The notes under the pieces: model-generated
Seen by the model: only the letters and a program-made list of their open reading frames with translations
Database searches by the model: none
Told to the model about the DNA's origin: nothing
Source of the DNA: Falsochrobactrum ovis
GTDB lineage: Bacteria > Pseudomonadota > Alphaproteobacteria > Rhizobiales > Rhizobiaceae
Reading direction: 5' to 3'
DNA length: 64,000 nt
NCBI RefSeq assembly: GCF_003259955.1
Contig: NZ_QLMK01000002.1
Span: 124,001-188,000 of the forward strand
Position numbers and translations under genes: made by a program
In this document: positions 33,392-43,800 of the stretch, one piece after another
How positions within the stretch are numbered: position 1 is the first letter of the stretch
Layout of the letters: the number at the start of each line of letters is the position of its first letter

Positions 33392-34249
33392 TTATTTTAA
33401 GTGTATTGTTACCCAGTTTTCACGATGAAGGGTTTTTATATGCTTTAGCCCTTGCGCCTGATAGGCCGCGACAACAGCATCATGCTGGGTATCCAAAATG
33501 CCCGAGAGGATGATTGAACCATTAGGGGCGAGGTGAGATTTGAGCGCAGGTGCCAATTCTATCAAAGGATTGGCAAGGATATTTGCCACGATCAGATCAA
33601 AGGGTGTGTAAGAGCGAAAAATCGGATGGTTAAAGCCTTCCGCAGTCGCCGTAATAACATGCTCGCTCACCCCATTTAGCACTGTGTTTTCTGCCGCAAC
33701 GGTAATTGCGATAGGGTCAATATCTGTAGCGAGAACAGGAATTGGTGCGAGTTTGGCGATTGCAATGGCAAGAACAGCGCTGCCTGTTCCTAAATCCAGC
33801 GCATTGGTTGGATGTTCGGAATTGACAATTTCTTCGATCATTTCAAGGCAACCGGCGGTGGTTCCATGGTGTCCTGTGCCAAATGCCTGACCGGCATCGA
33901 TCAGGATGGGAATTTCACCGGATGCGATTTTGTCACGATCGTGAGAACCGTGGACAAAAAAGTTTCCAGCTCGCACCGGTTTTAGGCCCTCCAGAGAATG
34001 GGTAACCCAATCAATATCCGGCAGCTCTTCCACTTCAAACTTGCCAGGCCCCACTAGCGCGTCAACGCGCTTTGCCAGCTCTTCAACGCTGCCATCTGCA
34101 TAGATAGAGACTTCAAAAATCTGGCGATCTTCATCTAGTTCGGTAAGCGCAATCGGTAGACCGTCATCTTCCAATGCACGTTCTAATATATCGAAAATGC
34201 GTTCTGCTTCCGTCTTGTCGGTTGAAAAGAACAATCGTGATTGTGGCAT
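33392..34249 (-). CDS. prmA: Ribosomal protein L11 methyltransferase PrmA
   Basis: 285 aa. An N-terminal substrate-recognition domain (about 1-95) is followed by a SAM-dependent methyltransferase domain: [17 protein letters not shown] (motif I), ATDIDPIAI and the [10 protein letters not shown] motif of N-methyltransferases. It trimethylates L11. The gene lies 34 bases downstream of the SCO gene and 22 bases upstream of pepP on the minus strand, forming a likely three-gene unit. Confidence 0.95.
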   Translation of the reverse strand: MPQSRLFFSTDKTEAERIFDILERALEDDGLPIALTELDEDRQIFEVSIYADGSVEELAKRVDALVGPGKFEVEELPDIDWVTHSLEGLKPVRAGNFFVHGSHDRDKIASGEIPILIDAGQAFGTGHHGTTAGCLEMIEEIVNSEHPTNALDLGTGSAVLAIAIAKLAPIPVLATDIDPIAITVAAENTVLNGVSEHVITATAEGFNHPIFRSYTPFDLIVANILANPLIELAPALKSHLAPNGSIILSGILDTQHDAVVAAYQAQGLKHIKTLHRENWVTIHLK

Positions 34250-34283
34250 AGGATAAAGCTTTCTGATCAGTGGAATAAAGTGC

Positions 34284-34874
34284 TTATCCGTTCGCGCGGC
34301 CTTTGGCCAGATTCTTCAATTTCTGCACAGCCGTTTCTGGGTTTTCACCATAGGCTATTGTACCGCGGAATTTGCCGCCTTCATCGAGAAGAAATATCGA
34401 AGCAGTGTGGTCAACTGTATATCCGCCATCTTCGGTCGGAACTTTTTTGGCGTAGATATGGTAGGATTTTACCATCTCATCAATCGCTTCCGGGCTGCCC
34501 GTAACACCGATAATCCGGTCTGAAACATTGCTTACATAGGTGTTCATAATTTCCTGTGTGTCGCGCTCGGGATCTACAGAGACGAAATAGGCTTTGATAT
34601 TTTCAGCTTCCGGGCCAAGCTGTTTTAACCAACCGTCCATTTCAAAAAGCGTGGTCGGGCAGACATCTGGGCAATGGGTGAAGCCAAAAAAAACAGCAGC
34701 CGGCGCTGCACGCAGTTCTTTCTCGGTGAAAGGTGCGCCATCCATCGAGACCAGATTGAAAGAACCACCAAAGGGCTGGTGTGCGGCTTGACGGTCACGG
34801 ATAAGATTGAAGCCAGCGGCACCGATAATGGCAACCACGAAAGCCACAATGATGATGGGCAAAAACTTTTGCAT
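34284..34874 (-). CDS. SCO1/SenC copper protein
   Basis: 196 aa with one N-terminal membrane anchor (about residues 4-23) and a periplasmic thioredoxin-like domain. The copper ligands are Cys68 and Cys72 in THCPDVCP and His156 in VDHTAS. SCO proteins deliver copper to the CuA site of cytochrome c oxidase or act as thiol reductases. It heads a minus-strand run with prmA and pepP; the 257 bases upstream separate it from a divergent acyltransferase. Confidence 0.94.
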   Translation of the reverse strand: MQKFLPIIIVAFVVAIIGAAGFNLIRDRQAAHQPFGGSFNLVSMDGAPFTEKELRAAPAAVFFGFTHCPDVCPTTLFEMDGWLKQLGPEAENIKAYFVSVDPERDTQEIMNTYVSNVSDRIIGVTGSPEAIDEMVKSYHIYAKKVPTEDGGYTVDHTASIFLLDEGGKFRGTIAYGENPETAVQKLKNLAKGRANG

Positions 34875-34944
34875 GCTTAGATAACCTCGGTCTATTTTGC
34901 ACCAATAATTGGCACTAAGGCGGGCTGAACTATGATCCGATAGC

Positions 34945-34974
34945 GCTCAATTGAGCATTCTTAGTGCAATTGCA
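34945..34974. promoter_or_regulatory. Two adjacent perfect palindromes, divergent region
   Basis: GCTCAATTGAGC (34945-34956) and TGCAATTGCA (34965-34974) share the CAATTG core and have centres 19 bases apart, about two helical turns. They lie 70-100 bases before the SCO gene start. They look like paired operator sites, but no regulator is assigned. Confidence 0.4.
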
Positions 34975-35069
34975 TTCTAACTGCTTGTTTTTATTCGCCG
35001 GTTCAGCCAAATTTCTGTTTCGATTTTTGGCCCTTGCCTTTGATAGCATATGGAGCCCGGTTTGCCAGC

Positions 35070-35102
35070 GCTACAGTATAGAAACGATTTTATCACTGTA
35101 GC
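35070..35102. promoter_or_regulatory. Inverted repeat before the hexapeptide transferase
   Basis: GCTACAGT (35070-35077) pairs with ACTGTAGC (35095-35102) with 17 bases between, ending 29 bases before the start codon. It could be an operator or a 5' UTR hairpin. Confidence 0.4.
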
Positions 35103-35131
35103 AAAGCGCAAAAACTTCAGAAAGTTTTGAA

Positions 35132-35764
35132 ATGACGCAGGATGAAGATCTTCTCTTCAGGAATAGTCAACCGCGCATTCATCCAAGCGCACAACTCAAA
35201 TCCACTAAGCTTGGTCGTTATGTAGAAGTTGGTGAGCGTGTGATCTTGCGTGAGGTTGAGGCAGGAGATTTTACCTATTTTGAGCGGAACGGGGAGGGGA
35301 TCTATGCGGAAATTGGCAAATTTTGTTCTATTGCAGCGAATGTGAGGATCAATGCGCTGGAACATCCGGTGGAGCGTTTAACAACCCACAAAGTGAGCTA
35401 TCGCCCTAATGAATATTTTCGCCATATCGGACTAGACGGTGATTTTAGAAAACGACGGCAGGCAAAACGCGTTGTGATTGGCAACGATGTTTGGCTTGGG
35501 CATGGCGCGGTTATTTTGCCTGGGGTCACGATTGGTCATGGCGCAGTGGTGGGCGCAGGTGCGGTCGTGAGCAAGGATGTGCCGCCCTACCATATTGTCG
35601 CTGGTGTCCCGGCAAAAGTTTTGCGAAAGCGATTTGACGATCAAATCATTGAGAGATTATTGGCGCTTAATTGGTGGGATTGGCCGATAGAGCGAATTTA
35701 TGAAGTCATTCCGGATATTCAGAGCCTTGATATTGAGGCTTTTTTAGAAAAATGGGGCGGATGA
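35132..35764 (+). CDS. Hexapeptide-repeat acyltransferase, phosphonate-type family
   Basis: 210 aa left-handed beta-helix protein. It begins with [10 protein letters not shown], has a long internal loop ([30 protein letters not shown]) and ends with hexapeptide turns ([40 protein letters not shown]). This pattern matches the family annotated as phosphonate-metabolism acyltransferases (TIGR03308) and, more broadly, the xenobiotic acetyltransferases. His in WLGHGAV is the likely catalytic base. No phn genes lie nearby, so a role in phosphonate use is not supported by context. Confidence 0.85.
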   Translation: MTQDEDLLFRNSQPRIHPSAQLKSTKLGRYVEVGERVILREVEAGDFTYFERNGEGIYAEIGKFCSIAANVRINALEHPVERLTTHKVSYRPNEYFRHIGLDGDFRKRRQAKRVVIGNDVWLGHGAVILPGVTIGHGAVVGAGAVVSKDVPPYHIVAGVPAKVLRKRFDDQIIERLLALNWWDWPIERIYEVIPDIQSLDIEAFLEKWGG

Positions 35765-35842
35765 AATAACTCTTTGAGTTCAATGGCCTTGTAAAGTTTG
35801 GCGGGTTTCTCCAATTTATCGGCAGATTGCTGGAGAAACTGC

Positions 35843-36343
35843 ATGTTTAAGCATAGGGCTTTAAAAGGATGGTTGATCGCATCTGTGATGTTGATCGGCA
35901 CGGGCGCAACCACCGTCGCTGAAGAGGTCGGTAAGGTAGGGGTCGACTGGGTAGGCAATGATATTGTTATTGATGCAGTCGCAGATCCGAAAGTGCAGGG
36001 CGTAACCTGTCATCTGGCGTCGTTTTCACGCGGAATCATTGACCGCCTGCAAAAGGGCGGCTGGTTTGAAGATCCGTCTAATGCCTCTATTTCATGCGAG
36101 CAAACCGGCCCTATTACCATTGGTGATATAAAGTTGGGCAAGGGTGGCGAGAGGGTTTTTTCAGATCGCACGAGCTTGATCTGGAAGAAATTGGTCATCA
36201 CACGCATTTATGACCAAAAGAACGATACTTTGCTTTATCTGGCCCATGCATCGCAGGTGCAGGATGGTTCGGCCAAGACATCGCTGTCTACAGTACCGCT
36301 GTTTAAAGGCGATGTAACCTGGGAGAATGGTAGGCCGCAATAA
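35843..36343 (+). CDS. creA: CreA family periplasmic protein
   Basis: 166 aa from ATG 35843, with a CTGGAGA ribosome site. A signal peptide (about 1-25) precedes the CreA domain: VGVDWVGNDIVIDAVADPKVQGVTCHLA, FEDPSNASISC and SLIWKKLVITRIYD are characteristic, with two cysteines that may form a disulfide. CreA has no settled biochemical role. It ends 14 bases before the convergent uvrD. Confidence 0.9.
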   Translation: MFKHRALKGWLIASVMLIGTGATTVAEEVGKVGVDWVGNDIVIDAVADPKVQGVTCHLASFSRGIIDRLQKGGWFEDPSNASISCEQTGPITIGDIKLGKGGERVFSDRTSLIWKKLVITRIYDQKNDTLLYLAHASQVQDGSAKTSLSTVPLFKGDVTWENGRPQ

Positions 36344-36357
36344 GCGACCTACACGAC

Positions 36358-38910
36358 CTACACGGATTTAACAAAACTATCGAGTACGCGTTTTTGGCCG
36401 GCTTTGTCGAAGTCGATTGTCAGCTTGTTGCCATCTACCCCCGACACCGTGCCATTGCCAAATTTGATGTGGAATACGCGATCGCCATTTTTGAATTCTG
36501 ACGCTTTTTCCGTCACTGATTTGGCAATAAGCTCGCCATCAATGGTGCGCCCTTTTATTGATCCACGGCCAGCGCCAAAGCCCGAATCTGTTTCGCCATA
36601 GCCAATCCGTTCGACACGGCTGCCTGAGCGCGAACCCCAATTGTTGCGCGTGGCGTCGGAACGGTTTTGCTGGGCGCGTTGCCAGCCGGGTGTCGAATAA
36701 GAATTCTGGAACGGATCTGTCTTATCAAAGCGTGACTGGCCGTAGCCGCCACCATAATTGCCGAAATTACCTTCCATTTCCGCGACTTCCACATGGGTTT
36801 CCGGTAGTTCTTCCAGAAAGCGCGAGGGAATAGTTGATTGCCACAAGCCGTGAATACGACGGTTGGAAACAAACCAAATATGAAGGTTTTTCTTGGCGCG
36901 GGTGAGACCAACATAGGCTAAGCGGCGTTCTTCTTCCAAGCCAGAACGACCACCTTCATCAAGTGCGCGCTGGTGGGGGAAAAGCCCTTCTTCCCAACCA
37001 GGTAAAAACACTGTCTCGAACTCAAGCCCCTTAGCGGAATGGAGCGTCATAATATTGACCGCATCCATGTCCTCATTCTTTTCGGCATCCATGACGAGAG
37101 CAACATGTTCAAGGAATCCTCGAAGGCTCTCATATTCTTCCATGGAGCGGATGAGTTCTTTGAGGTTTTCAAGGCGGCCTGGCGCTTCTGCTGACTTATC
37201 ATTCTGCCACATTTCCGTATAGCCGGATTCATCTAAGATGATTTCGGCCAATTCCGTGTGGGGTGTAGTCTCAAGCAATGATTGCCAGCGTCGGAAATTT
37301 TCAACCACTTCCCGCAGAGCAGAACGCGGCTTGGGTTTGAGTTCTTCGGTGACTACGAGGTCGCAGGCGGCAGCAAACATCGAAATATCGCGTGCGCGCG
37401 CATAATCGTGTATCTGGCGGATAGTTGCTTCGCCTAAGCCCCGTTTTGGCGTGTTGATAATCCGCTCAAGGGCGAGATCATCGGCTGGTTGAGCAACCAC
37501 TCTGAGATAGGCCATGGTATCACGAATTTCGAGACGCTCATAGAAGCGAGGGCCGCCAATGACCCGGTAATTAAGCCCAAGTGTAACAAAGCGATCTTCA
37601 AATTCACGCATCTGGAACGAAGCGCGGACGAGAATTGCCATATTGTTGAGCAGGTGGCCATTTCGCTGCGCTTGTTCGATGGCTTCGCCAACTGCACGTG
37701 CTTCTTCTTCTGAATCCCAGGCAGCATGAACTTTCACCCGCGGATCTTCAGGATTTGGTGCTTCGGTGAAAAGCGTCTTGCCGAGCCGGCCTTCATTATG
37801 GGCGATAAGATGGGCAGCAGCACCCAGAATATGCGCGGTCGAACGATAATTGCGCTCAAGCTTGATGACCACAGCGCCCGGAAAATCCTTGTCGAAGCGC
37901 AGAATATTGTCCACTTCGGCGCCGCGCCAACCATAAATGGACTGATCGTCATCGCCGACGCAGCAGAGATTAACTTTGTTTTCGCTCACGCCAGCTTCGC
38001 TATGCTTATTGGCTTGGAGATCGCCTCGCACTAACTCGGACGTGACGCCGGGAGCAGCGCTTCGTTGCTGGGGACGCTGTGCGAGCAGCCTTAGCCACAT
38101 ATATTGCGCGGTATTGGTGTCCTGATATTCGTCCACCAGAATATAGCGGAATCGAGCGTGATATTCGCGCAAAATATCCGGGTGATTTCGAAATATGCGG
38201 ATTGGATGCAGCAGGAGATCGCCGAAGTCACAAGCGTTCAACGTCCGTAACCGGTCTTGATAGGCTTGATAAAGCTCACGTCCACGCCCGTTTCCGAACG
38301 AACGAGCATCGCCTTCTGGAATATCTGAAGGGGCAAACCCTTTGTTCTTCCAACCGTCAATCATATTCGCAAGGCTGCGGGCCGGCCAGCGCTTGTCATC
38401 CAAACCCTCGGCTTGGATGAGTTGTTTGATCAAACGGATTACATCATCGGTATCAAGAATGGTGAAATCGGAAGTAAGATTTACCAATTCGGCATGTCTT
38501 CTAAGTAGCTTCACTCCGATTGAGTGAAACGTACCGAGCCATGGCATGCCTTCGACTGCGCCGCCAACCAGATGACCGATACGCTCTTTCATTTCGCGCG
38601 CAGCCTTATTGGTAAAGGTAACGGCAAGAATTTGGCTAGGATAAGCTAGGCCAGTTGATAAAATATGCGCAATGCGGGTGGTTAATACGCGGGTTTTTCC
38701 GGTTCCGGCACCTGCCAATACAAGCACCGGACCTTCAGTGGTGAGTACTGCTTGTCTTTGCTCTGGGTTAAGCCCTTGCAAATAATCGGGCTCGCCACGT
38801 TGCTGGTTGCGCGCTGCCATCGCACGCGCGGCTAGGCCACCAGTTGCCGAAGGGCGGCCAGCCGGTGTTTCATCGCCGAAAAACGGCATATCATCGGGGA
38901 AATCGGACAT
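36358..38910 (-). CDS. uvrD: DNA helicase UvrD/PcrA
   Basis: 850 aa superfamily 1 helicase for nucleotide excision and mismatch repair. Walker A GAGTGKT at 67-73, Walker B DEYQDTN at 260-266, motif III VGDDDQSIYGWRGA at 318-331, and the C-terminal motifs NIMTLHSAKGLEFETVF and VGLTRAKKNL are present. The C-terminus has a Gly/Arg-rich linker and a Tudor-like tail (GDRVFHIKFGNGTVSGVDGNKLTIDF). Residues about 279-312 are an insertion not expected between motifs II and III (reported separately). Confidence 0.96.
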   Translation of the reverse strand: MSDFPDDMPFFGDETPAGRPSATGGLAARAMAARNQQRGEPDYLQGLNPEQRQAVLTTEGPVLVLAGAGTGKTRVLTTRIAHILSTGLAYPSQILAVTFTNKAAREMKERIGHLVGGAVEGMPWLGTFHSIGVKLLRRHAELVNLTSDFTILDTDDVIRLIKQLIQAEGLDDKRWPARSLANMIDGWKNKGFAPSDIPEGDARSFGNGRGRELYQAYQDRLRTLNACDFGDLLLHPIRIFRNHPDILREYHARFRYILVDEYQDTNTAQYMWLRLLAQRPQQRSAAPGVTSELVRGDLQANKHSEAGVSENKVNLCCVGDDDQSIYGWRGAEVDNILRFDKDFPGAVVIKLERNYRSTAHILGAAAHLIAHNEGRLGKTLFTEAPNPEDPRVKVHAAWDSEEEARAVGEAIEQAQRNGHLLNNMAILVRASFQMREFEDRFVTLGLNYRVIGGPRFYERLEIRDTMAYLRVVAQPADDLALERIINTPKRGLGEATIRQIHDYARARDISMFAAACDLVVTEELKPKPRSALREVVENFRRWQSLLETTPHTELAEIILDESGYTEMWQNDKSAEAPGRLENLKELIRSMEEYESLRGFLEHVALVMDAEKNEDMDAVNIMTLHSAKGLEFETVFLPGWEEGLFPHQRALDEGGRSGLEEERRLAYVGLTRAKKNLHIWFVSNRRIHGLWQSTIPSRFLEELPETHVEVAEMEGNFGNYGGGYGQSRFDKTDPFQNSYSTPGWQRAQQNRSDATRNNWGSRSGSRVERIGYGETDSGFGAGRGSIKGRTIDGELIAKSVTEKASEFKNGDRVFHIKFGNGTVSGVDGNKLTIDFDKAGQKRVLDSFVKSV

Positions 38911-38960
38911 ATCTATCGAATGTAGTGATTCGCCGCGGAAAGACCAGCGAAACCGGTGAA

Positions 38961-40037
38961 TTATTCAAGCTGTGTGACCCGACGGTCGGTGAAATTGAGG
39001 CGATGTGCCGCCAATGCTTCAACCAATCCACGCATTTCCGGCTCGCGATCAAGCAAGTCTTCAAGCTCGGTCATTTGGTTCATGGCGATCAGACGTAATA
39101 TATCATCGCGGATTGTGCCATCAGCGCGGCGGGGCAGATGGGCCACTGGTTGTATCAGCTCAACCTTTTGTCCCTTAAGGCGCGCACGCAAGCTTTTTTC
39201 GTCCGCATTGAGTGTTTCCACAAAGGCATAAATGCCCACACCCTTGGCTGGGAGTGAATAAAGCATCAACGCGACATCGGTTACATTGGGATCCGATTTG
39301 AGGGCAGCCAATATTGCCGGACCTTCATTATCAATCCGGTCTCCGGTGCCTTCACCATCCGACCAGTTGAAAATTCCGCGTGTGATGAAATTATAGACTT
39401 TCTTACCCGTCGCCAACCAGATGCGGGAGGGCAAAGAGCGCCGCGCCAAGATACGCTTTTCTGTTGGTGTCATCAGATGTTTGGCGAAAGCACGCTTTTG
39501 TTTGATAAGATGACGAAAATCTTCGTATGCCATCACCCGATATAGCGCGCCACGTCGATGGTGAACACTTGCCAACTGAAAATCGATTACCGCTGCTTCG
39601 CCTTCCGGTGTCATGAGCCAGTTTTGCGGCTTGGCCAAATCATTATGGGTAATGCCTAAGCGCCGCATATCCCGCAATATGCGATGCGCGCTGCGGTACC
39701 ATTTGGGATCCGTTGGGCGCGCCAGATGGAGCGGCGTTCCTTCGGTCCATGACCGATAAAGACCATGTTTGTCTGTATAAAGTAGCTGCGGCACGCCTTG
39801 TATGCCGCGCACTTTTTTAAGGCCGCGAATCTCTCGACGCGCCAATATCCATGCCAATGGTTTTGACCACCAAGGGGCTGCGCTCACAACACGGCGAATG
39901 ATGCGCGTATTGGGATCAGTTACGAAATAGCCCGCCCGAGTTTCTGAAAACACGTCGCGTTTGAATACGGCGGTTTCCACAAATTCCGGAATGGAGGCAT
40001 TTTTTAATGGTATGTCGATATTTGGTTTCTGGGCCAT
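38961..40037 (-). CDS. Kinase-like protein with acyl-CoA-synthetase-type C-terminal region
   Basis: 358 aa from ATG 40037; a TTG three codons upstream is less likely. Residues about 25-160 look like a small protein-kinase/RIO-type fold: the catalytic loop is HNDLAKPQNW (131-140) and the metal-binding motif is IDFQLA (151-156). Residues about 229-320 resemble the C-terminal subdomain of ANL enzymes: EGTGDRI, NVTDVALMLYSLPAKGVGIYAFVE and LPRRADGTIRDDILRL. The lysine that ANL enzymes use in this last motif is Thr308 here. The gene follows uvrD's start on the same strand by 50 bases. Substrate unknown; such proteins are usually annotated only as serine/threonine kinases. Confidence 0.65.
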   Translation of the reverse strand: MAQKPNIDIPLKNASIPEFVETAVFKRDVFSETRAGYFVTDPNTRIIRRVVSAAPWWSKPLAWILARREIRGLKKVRGIQGVPQLLYTDKHGLYRSWTEGTPLHLARPTDPKWYRSAHRILRDMRRLGITHNDLAKPQNWLMTPEGEAAVIDFQLASVHHRRGALYRVMAYEDFRHLIKQKRAFAKHLMTPTEKRILARRSLPSRIWLATGKKVYNFITRGIFNWSDGEGTGDRIDNEGPAILAALKSDPNVTDVALMLYSLPAKGVGIYAFVETLNADEKSLRARLKGQKVELIQPVAHLPRRADGTIRDDILRLIAMNQMTELEDLLDREPEMRGLVEALAAHRLNFTDRRVTQLE

Positions 40038-40113
40038 ATGGCTCAACTAACTGCTTGTGTGTCATCAATCAAGCTGATTGCATGATCTATCACTTATATG
40101 GGGAGGAAATTCC

Positions 40114-40611
40114 GTGTCTGTAAATGAGGATATTAAACAGATTATCCGGCAGGAAGAAGAACTTATATTTTATGCATTCGACGAGGATGCGGCGTTTTCA
40201 ATAGGGCGGCGTATCCGTGAACTTGCGCAAAATGAAGGCTTGGCGATTGCAATTGAAATTTCGCTCTGGGATCGACGGCTTTTTTATGCGGCAACAGCAG
40301 GGGCAACATTCGATAATCAGGAATGGTTGCGCCGTAAATTCAATGTTGTCCGGAGATTTCACGCCTCTACCTACCGATTGGCTCTGGAACAGGAACGCGC
40401 GGATAAGATGTTCGCCCCACATAAAGCACTGGATGTCGCAGATTATGCTTTAGCGGGGGGAGGGTTTCCTATTCGGGTGAAAAATTCTGGCGTTATCGGA
40501 TCGATTATCGTTTCAGGCTTGCCACAACGCGAAGATCATAATCTCGTGGTCAGGGCGATCGCCGAGTTTTTATCGAAAGATCCGGGTGAATTAGCGCTTG
40601 CAAAAACTTGA
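40114..40611 (+). CDS. UPF0303 / GlcG-HbpS-like protein
   Basis: 165 aa, GTG start with a GGGGAGGAAA ribosome site. The sequence (SIGRRIRELAQNEGLAIAIEI, RKFNVVRRFHASTYRLALE, ALAGGGFPIRV...GVIGSIIVSGL) fits UPF0303, a family related to the heme-binding HbpS/GlcG fold. No signal peptide, so cytoplasmic. Function is not established. It stands alone between the kinase-like gene and the AsmA gene. Confidence 0.85.
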   Translation: MSVNEDIKQIIRQEEELIFYAFDEDAAFSIGRRIRELAQNEGLAIAIEISLWDRRLFYAATAGATFDNQEWLRRKFNVVRRFHASTYRLALEQERADKMFAPHKALDVADYALAGGGFPIRVKNSGVIGSIIVSGLPQREDHNLVVRAIAEFLSKDPGELALAKT

Positions 40612-40816
40612 TCTAGGTGTGCGCCATCGAGCGAATTAATGAGTCAAATCGATAATTTAACTAAAATTATTGAGATATTGATTCAGCTTGGTAGTGAAAC
40701 GCTAGCGGAACGGTCTTTTATCTTGTTGTCGCCAAGCCAGTGCCGTTATGTTGCCTTAGGGCAAACGGCGTGATTCATCACTGGCTGTAACAACACTGAT
40801 TCATTGGAGCTCTTCC

Positions 40817-43800
40817 TTGGGCCGCATATTCGTCTTTATTGGCGGACTTTTAGTATTGCTGCTGACCGCTGCGTTGGTAGTGCCGCCTTTTGTCGATTGG
40901 AGCGGCTATCGCGCCGAATTCGAGCGTGAGGCAGGGCATATACTCGGACGGCCGGTTGAGGTTCTGGGGGATGTCCGAGTTCAGCTTCTGCCGTTTCCGT
41001 CGCTACAGTTTTCCAACGTGCGGGTCGGAGCCGATACGGCGCATCCAGCGATGAGTGTGGATGCATTCTCAATGGATGCGGAGTTAATGCCATTTTTGCG
41101 GGGCCAATTGCTCATCTATGATATGCGCGTTGAGCGGCCCCGCGTAAATATTCTTATCGATAAAGATGGGATGGTCGACTGGGCTATTCGGCCATCAACA
41201 CCGATTGATCCCGCGCAGATTAAAGTCGAGCGACTTTCGATCAATGATGGCTCGGTAACTATTCACGACGAAGCCAGCGGACGTATATATTCGGCAGAAG
41301 CCGTTGATGCAGTGCTTTCTGCTACACGGCTCTCGGGTCCTTGGCAGGCCAATGGTACTGCAAATTTGGCCGGAACCCCGATAGCGCTGGGTATCACCAG
41401 CGGAGAATTGAAACCGGACGGTTCTTTGCGCTTTCGAATTCGCCTTTCGCCAGAAAACATTCCCGCGACGCTTGAGACCGACGGGGATATGCGATTGGAT
41501 AATGGCCGGCTGCATTATTCTGGCGATTTTTCGCTTCGTTCAGCAGATTTGCTAGATAATAAACAGCAGCCGGTTTCTGAAAAGCCATTTTTCAGTGATG
41601 TTCGGGTGACGGGGAAATTCAGCGCCGATAAAGACAAGTTTGATGCGAGCGAATTTCGCATGGAGCAGGGACCAACTGATAATCCCTATGTGGTCAATGG
41701 CAAGGCATTGATCGATTTTGGTGACAATCCGCATTTTCAAATCAGTGCTGATGGCCAGCAGATTTATTGGGGACCCGCTGAAAACCTGAATGCCGAGCTG
41801 GCAGCCGCTTCTGAGCCCTTTTCGGATCGGCTGGTCTTTGTACAAAAGATGCTTGAGCAATTGCCCATTCCGGATATGCCCGGAAGCGTGGATTTGCGTT
41901 TGCCTGCAATAGTTGCGGGCGGAACCACTATGCGAGAGGTTACAATTCACGCAGAACCTGACGGAAATGGGTGGTCCATTCGACAATTTGCTGCTGATCT
42001 GCCGGGACGCACCAAAATTGAAGCCAAGGGTAGGCTTGTTGTAGGGCAGGAATTTGGATTTGTCGGCGACATGCTGGTGGCATCAAGGCAGCCATCAGGT
42101 CTTGCATCATGGTTAAATGAATCGGTCGATGAGCCGATCCGCAAACTTGCGGGTGCCGGATTTTCTGGAAAGGTCGATTTTCGAAAAGGTCTACAACGTA
42201 TCGACGATTTGGAGATTGGTTTGGGCCAGTCGACCCTGACGGGACAATTTTTACGTCAGGTAACAGGAGATGCTGAGCCAGCAATTACCCTTCAGTTAGA
42301 AGGAGACGAAATTGAAAGCGATGCGCTGCAGGCATTGCTTGGCTTTTTCTTAGGTGAGCAAGGCGTTTCCTATTTGGAGGGGCAATCTCTGGCGTTGAAT
42401 TTCAAATCTGGGCCGGTCCATTATGAGGACATAGTGGCGGGGGAAGTGGATCTGGCCGTTCGCTTGAATAATGGAAGATTTGATTTTGATCGGCTGATGA
42501 TCAGTGACGTGGCGGGGGTAACGCTCACAGCTACGGGTACTTACGAACCTTTTGCGGCCATACCGTCGGCGACGTTGGACGCGACATTGCTTTCTAATGA
42601 TCTTCAGCCCTTCATCACGATGATGGCGCATCGGCATCCCGAAGTGCCGGTATTTCGTTCGCTCGCGGTACGGGCCGACAATTATCGGGGGCTGTTTGAA
42701 GATAGCGAAATCAACATTATCGCGCGAGGTGAGGCGCCGCCGCGTCATGATTTGGAGCCACCGGTAAGCGCGGAAAATAAGGAAGGGAAAAGCACACGCG
42801 TTGATGCTAGCCATAAAGCTTCGCGAATGGGAGATGAGTTTTCCTTTAGCCTTTCGGGAAAAACCGGAACTATGAAGCTTGATCTGGCGGGAACGGCAAG
42901 CGGGGCCTTTGACGACAGCAACCCCATGCAGATGCAGCTTAATGCGACAGCAGCATCAAAAAATGGGGAAGAGGTTCTCGCTTTGCTGGGGCTTCCCGCA
43001 TTGCCGCTGGGGATTGCTGGAGAATTGAGCGCGGATGTTACCATGCAGGGAGCGCCAAGCGCAGGCATGCGCACCCAACTGAAACTAACTGCATCCGATG
43101 GGACTGCGGTTGCGGATGGAATTTTGTCGCTCGTGGGGGGTGATGCCGCTGCGAGTGGCAAGGCACAAATTCAAGCTTTAGACCTGCAACCCTTTATCGC
43201 CACGATGGGATATGTTTTACCGGGGTTTGGAGAAGGCCTATCGGCTGATATTTCAAGCGATTTTCAATATGCGAAAGGACTGCTTCGCTTGCCTAATTTT
43301 GGCGGCAAATTAGGCGGCGATGATGTAAATGCTCGCATAGAGGCGAATTTTTCTGATAGCGGTTTGCCGCAAATTAAAGGCGAAACAACGCTCGATAGTT
43401 TGAAAATGAGCAGCGTTTTAGCAATCATGCTGGGGCAGGATTCGTTCAACGAGATGAGGACCGATTCAAACCAGATTTGGTCCACTACGCCCTTTGCTAC
43501 ACGTCCATCACTTCCCGTACTCATCAATATGAAATTGAATGTGGCTGATGTTGATATGGGTGGTTTTGGAACGATATCGGGTTTCTCAACCCAGCTAAAC
43601 AAAAATATCGATAGTCTTAGCCTTAATGAGATGACTGGCAATTGGGCGGGCGGATATTTGATAGGAAATATTTCGCTGCAAAATCGGGACTCGGCTGCGC
43701 TGGTAAATTCCGAATTTAAGTGGAAGGGTGCAGAACTTGCCAATATTTACCAGCCTTCCACAGGGAACGCGCCTCTAACAGGTGTAATTAAATCGACGGT

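Noticed and set aside
34945-34956. Shared half-site GCTCAATT with the hairpin at 3802-3850
   Set aside because: An 8-base match is expected by chance a couple of times in 64 kb on both strands; no spacing or context in common.
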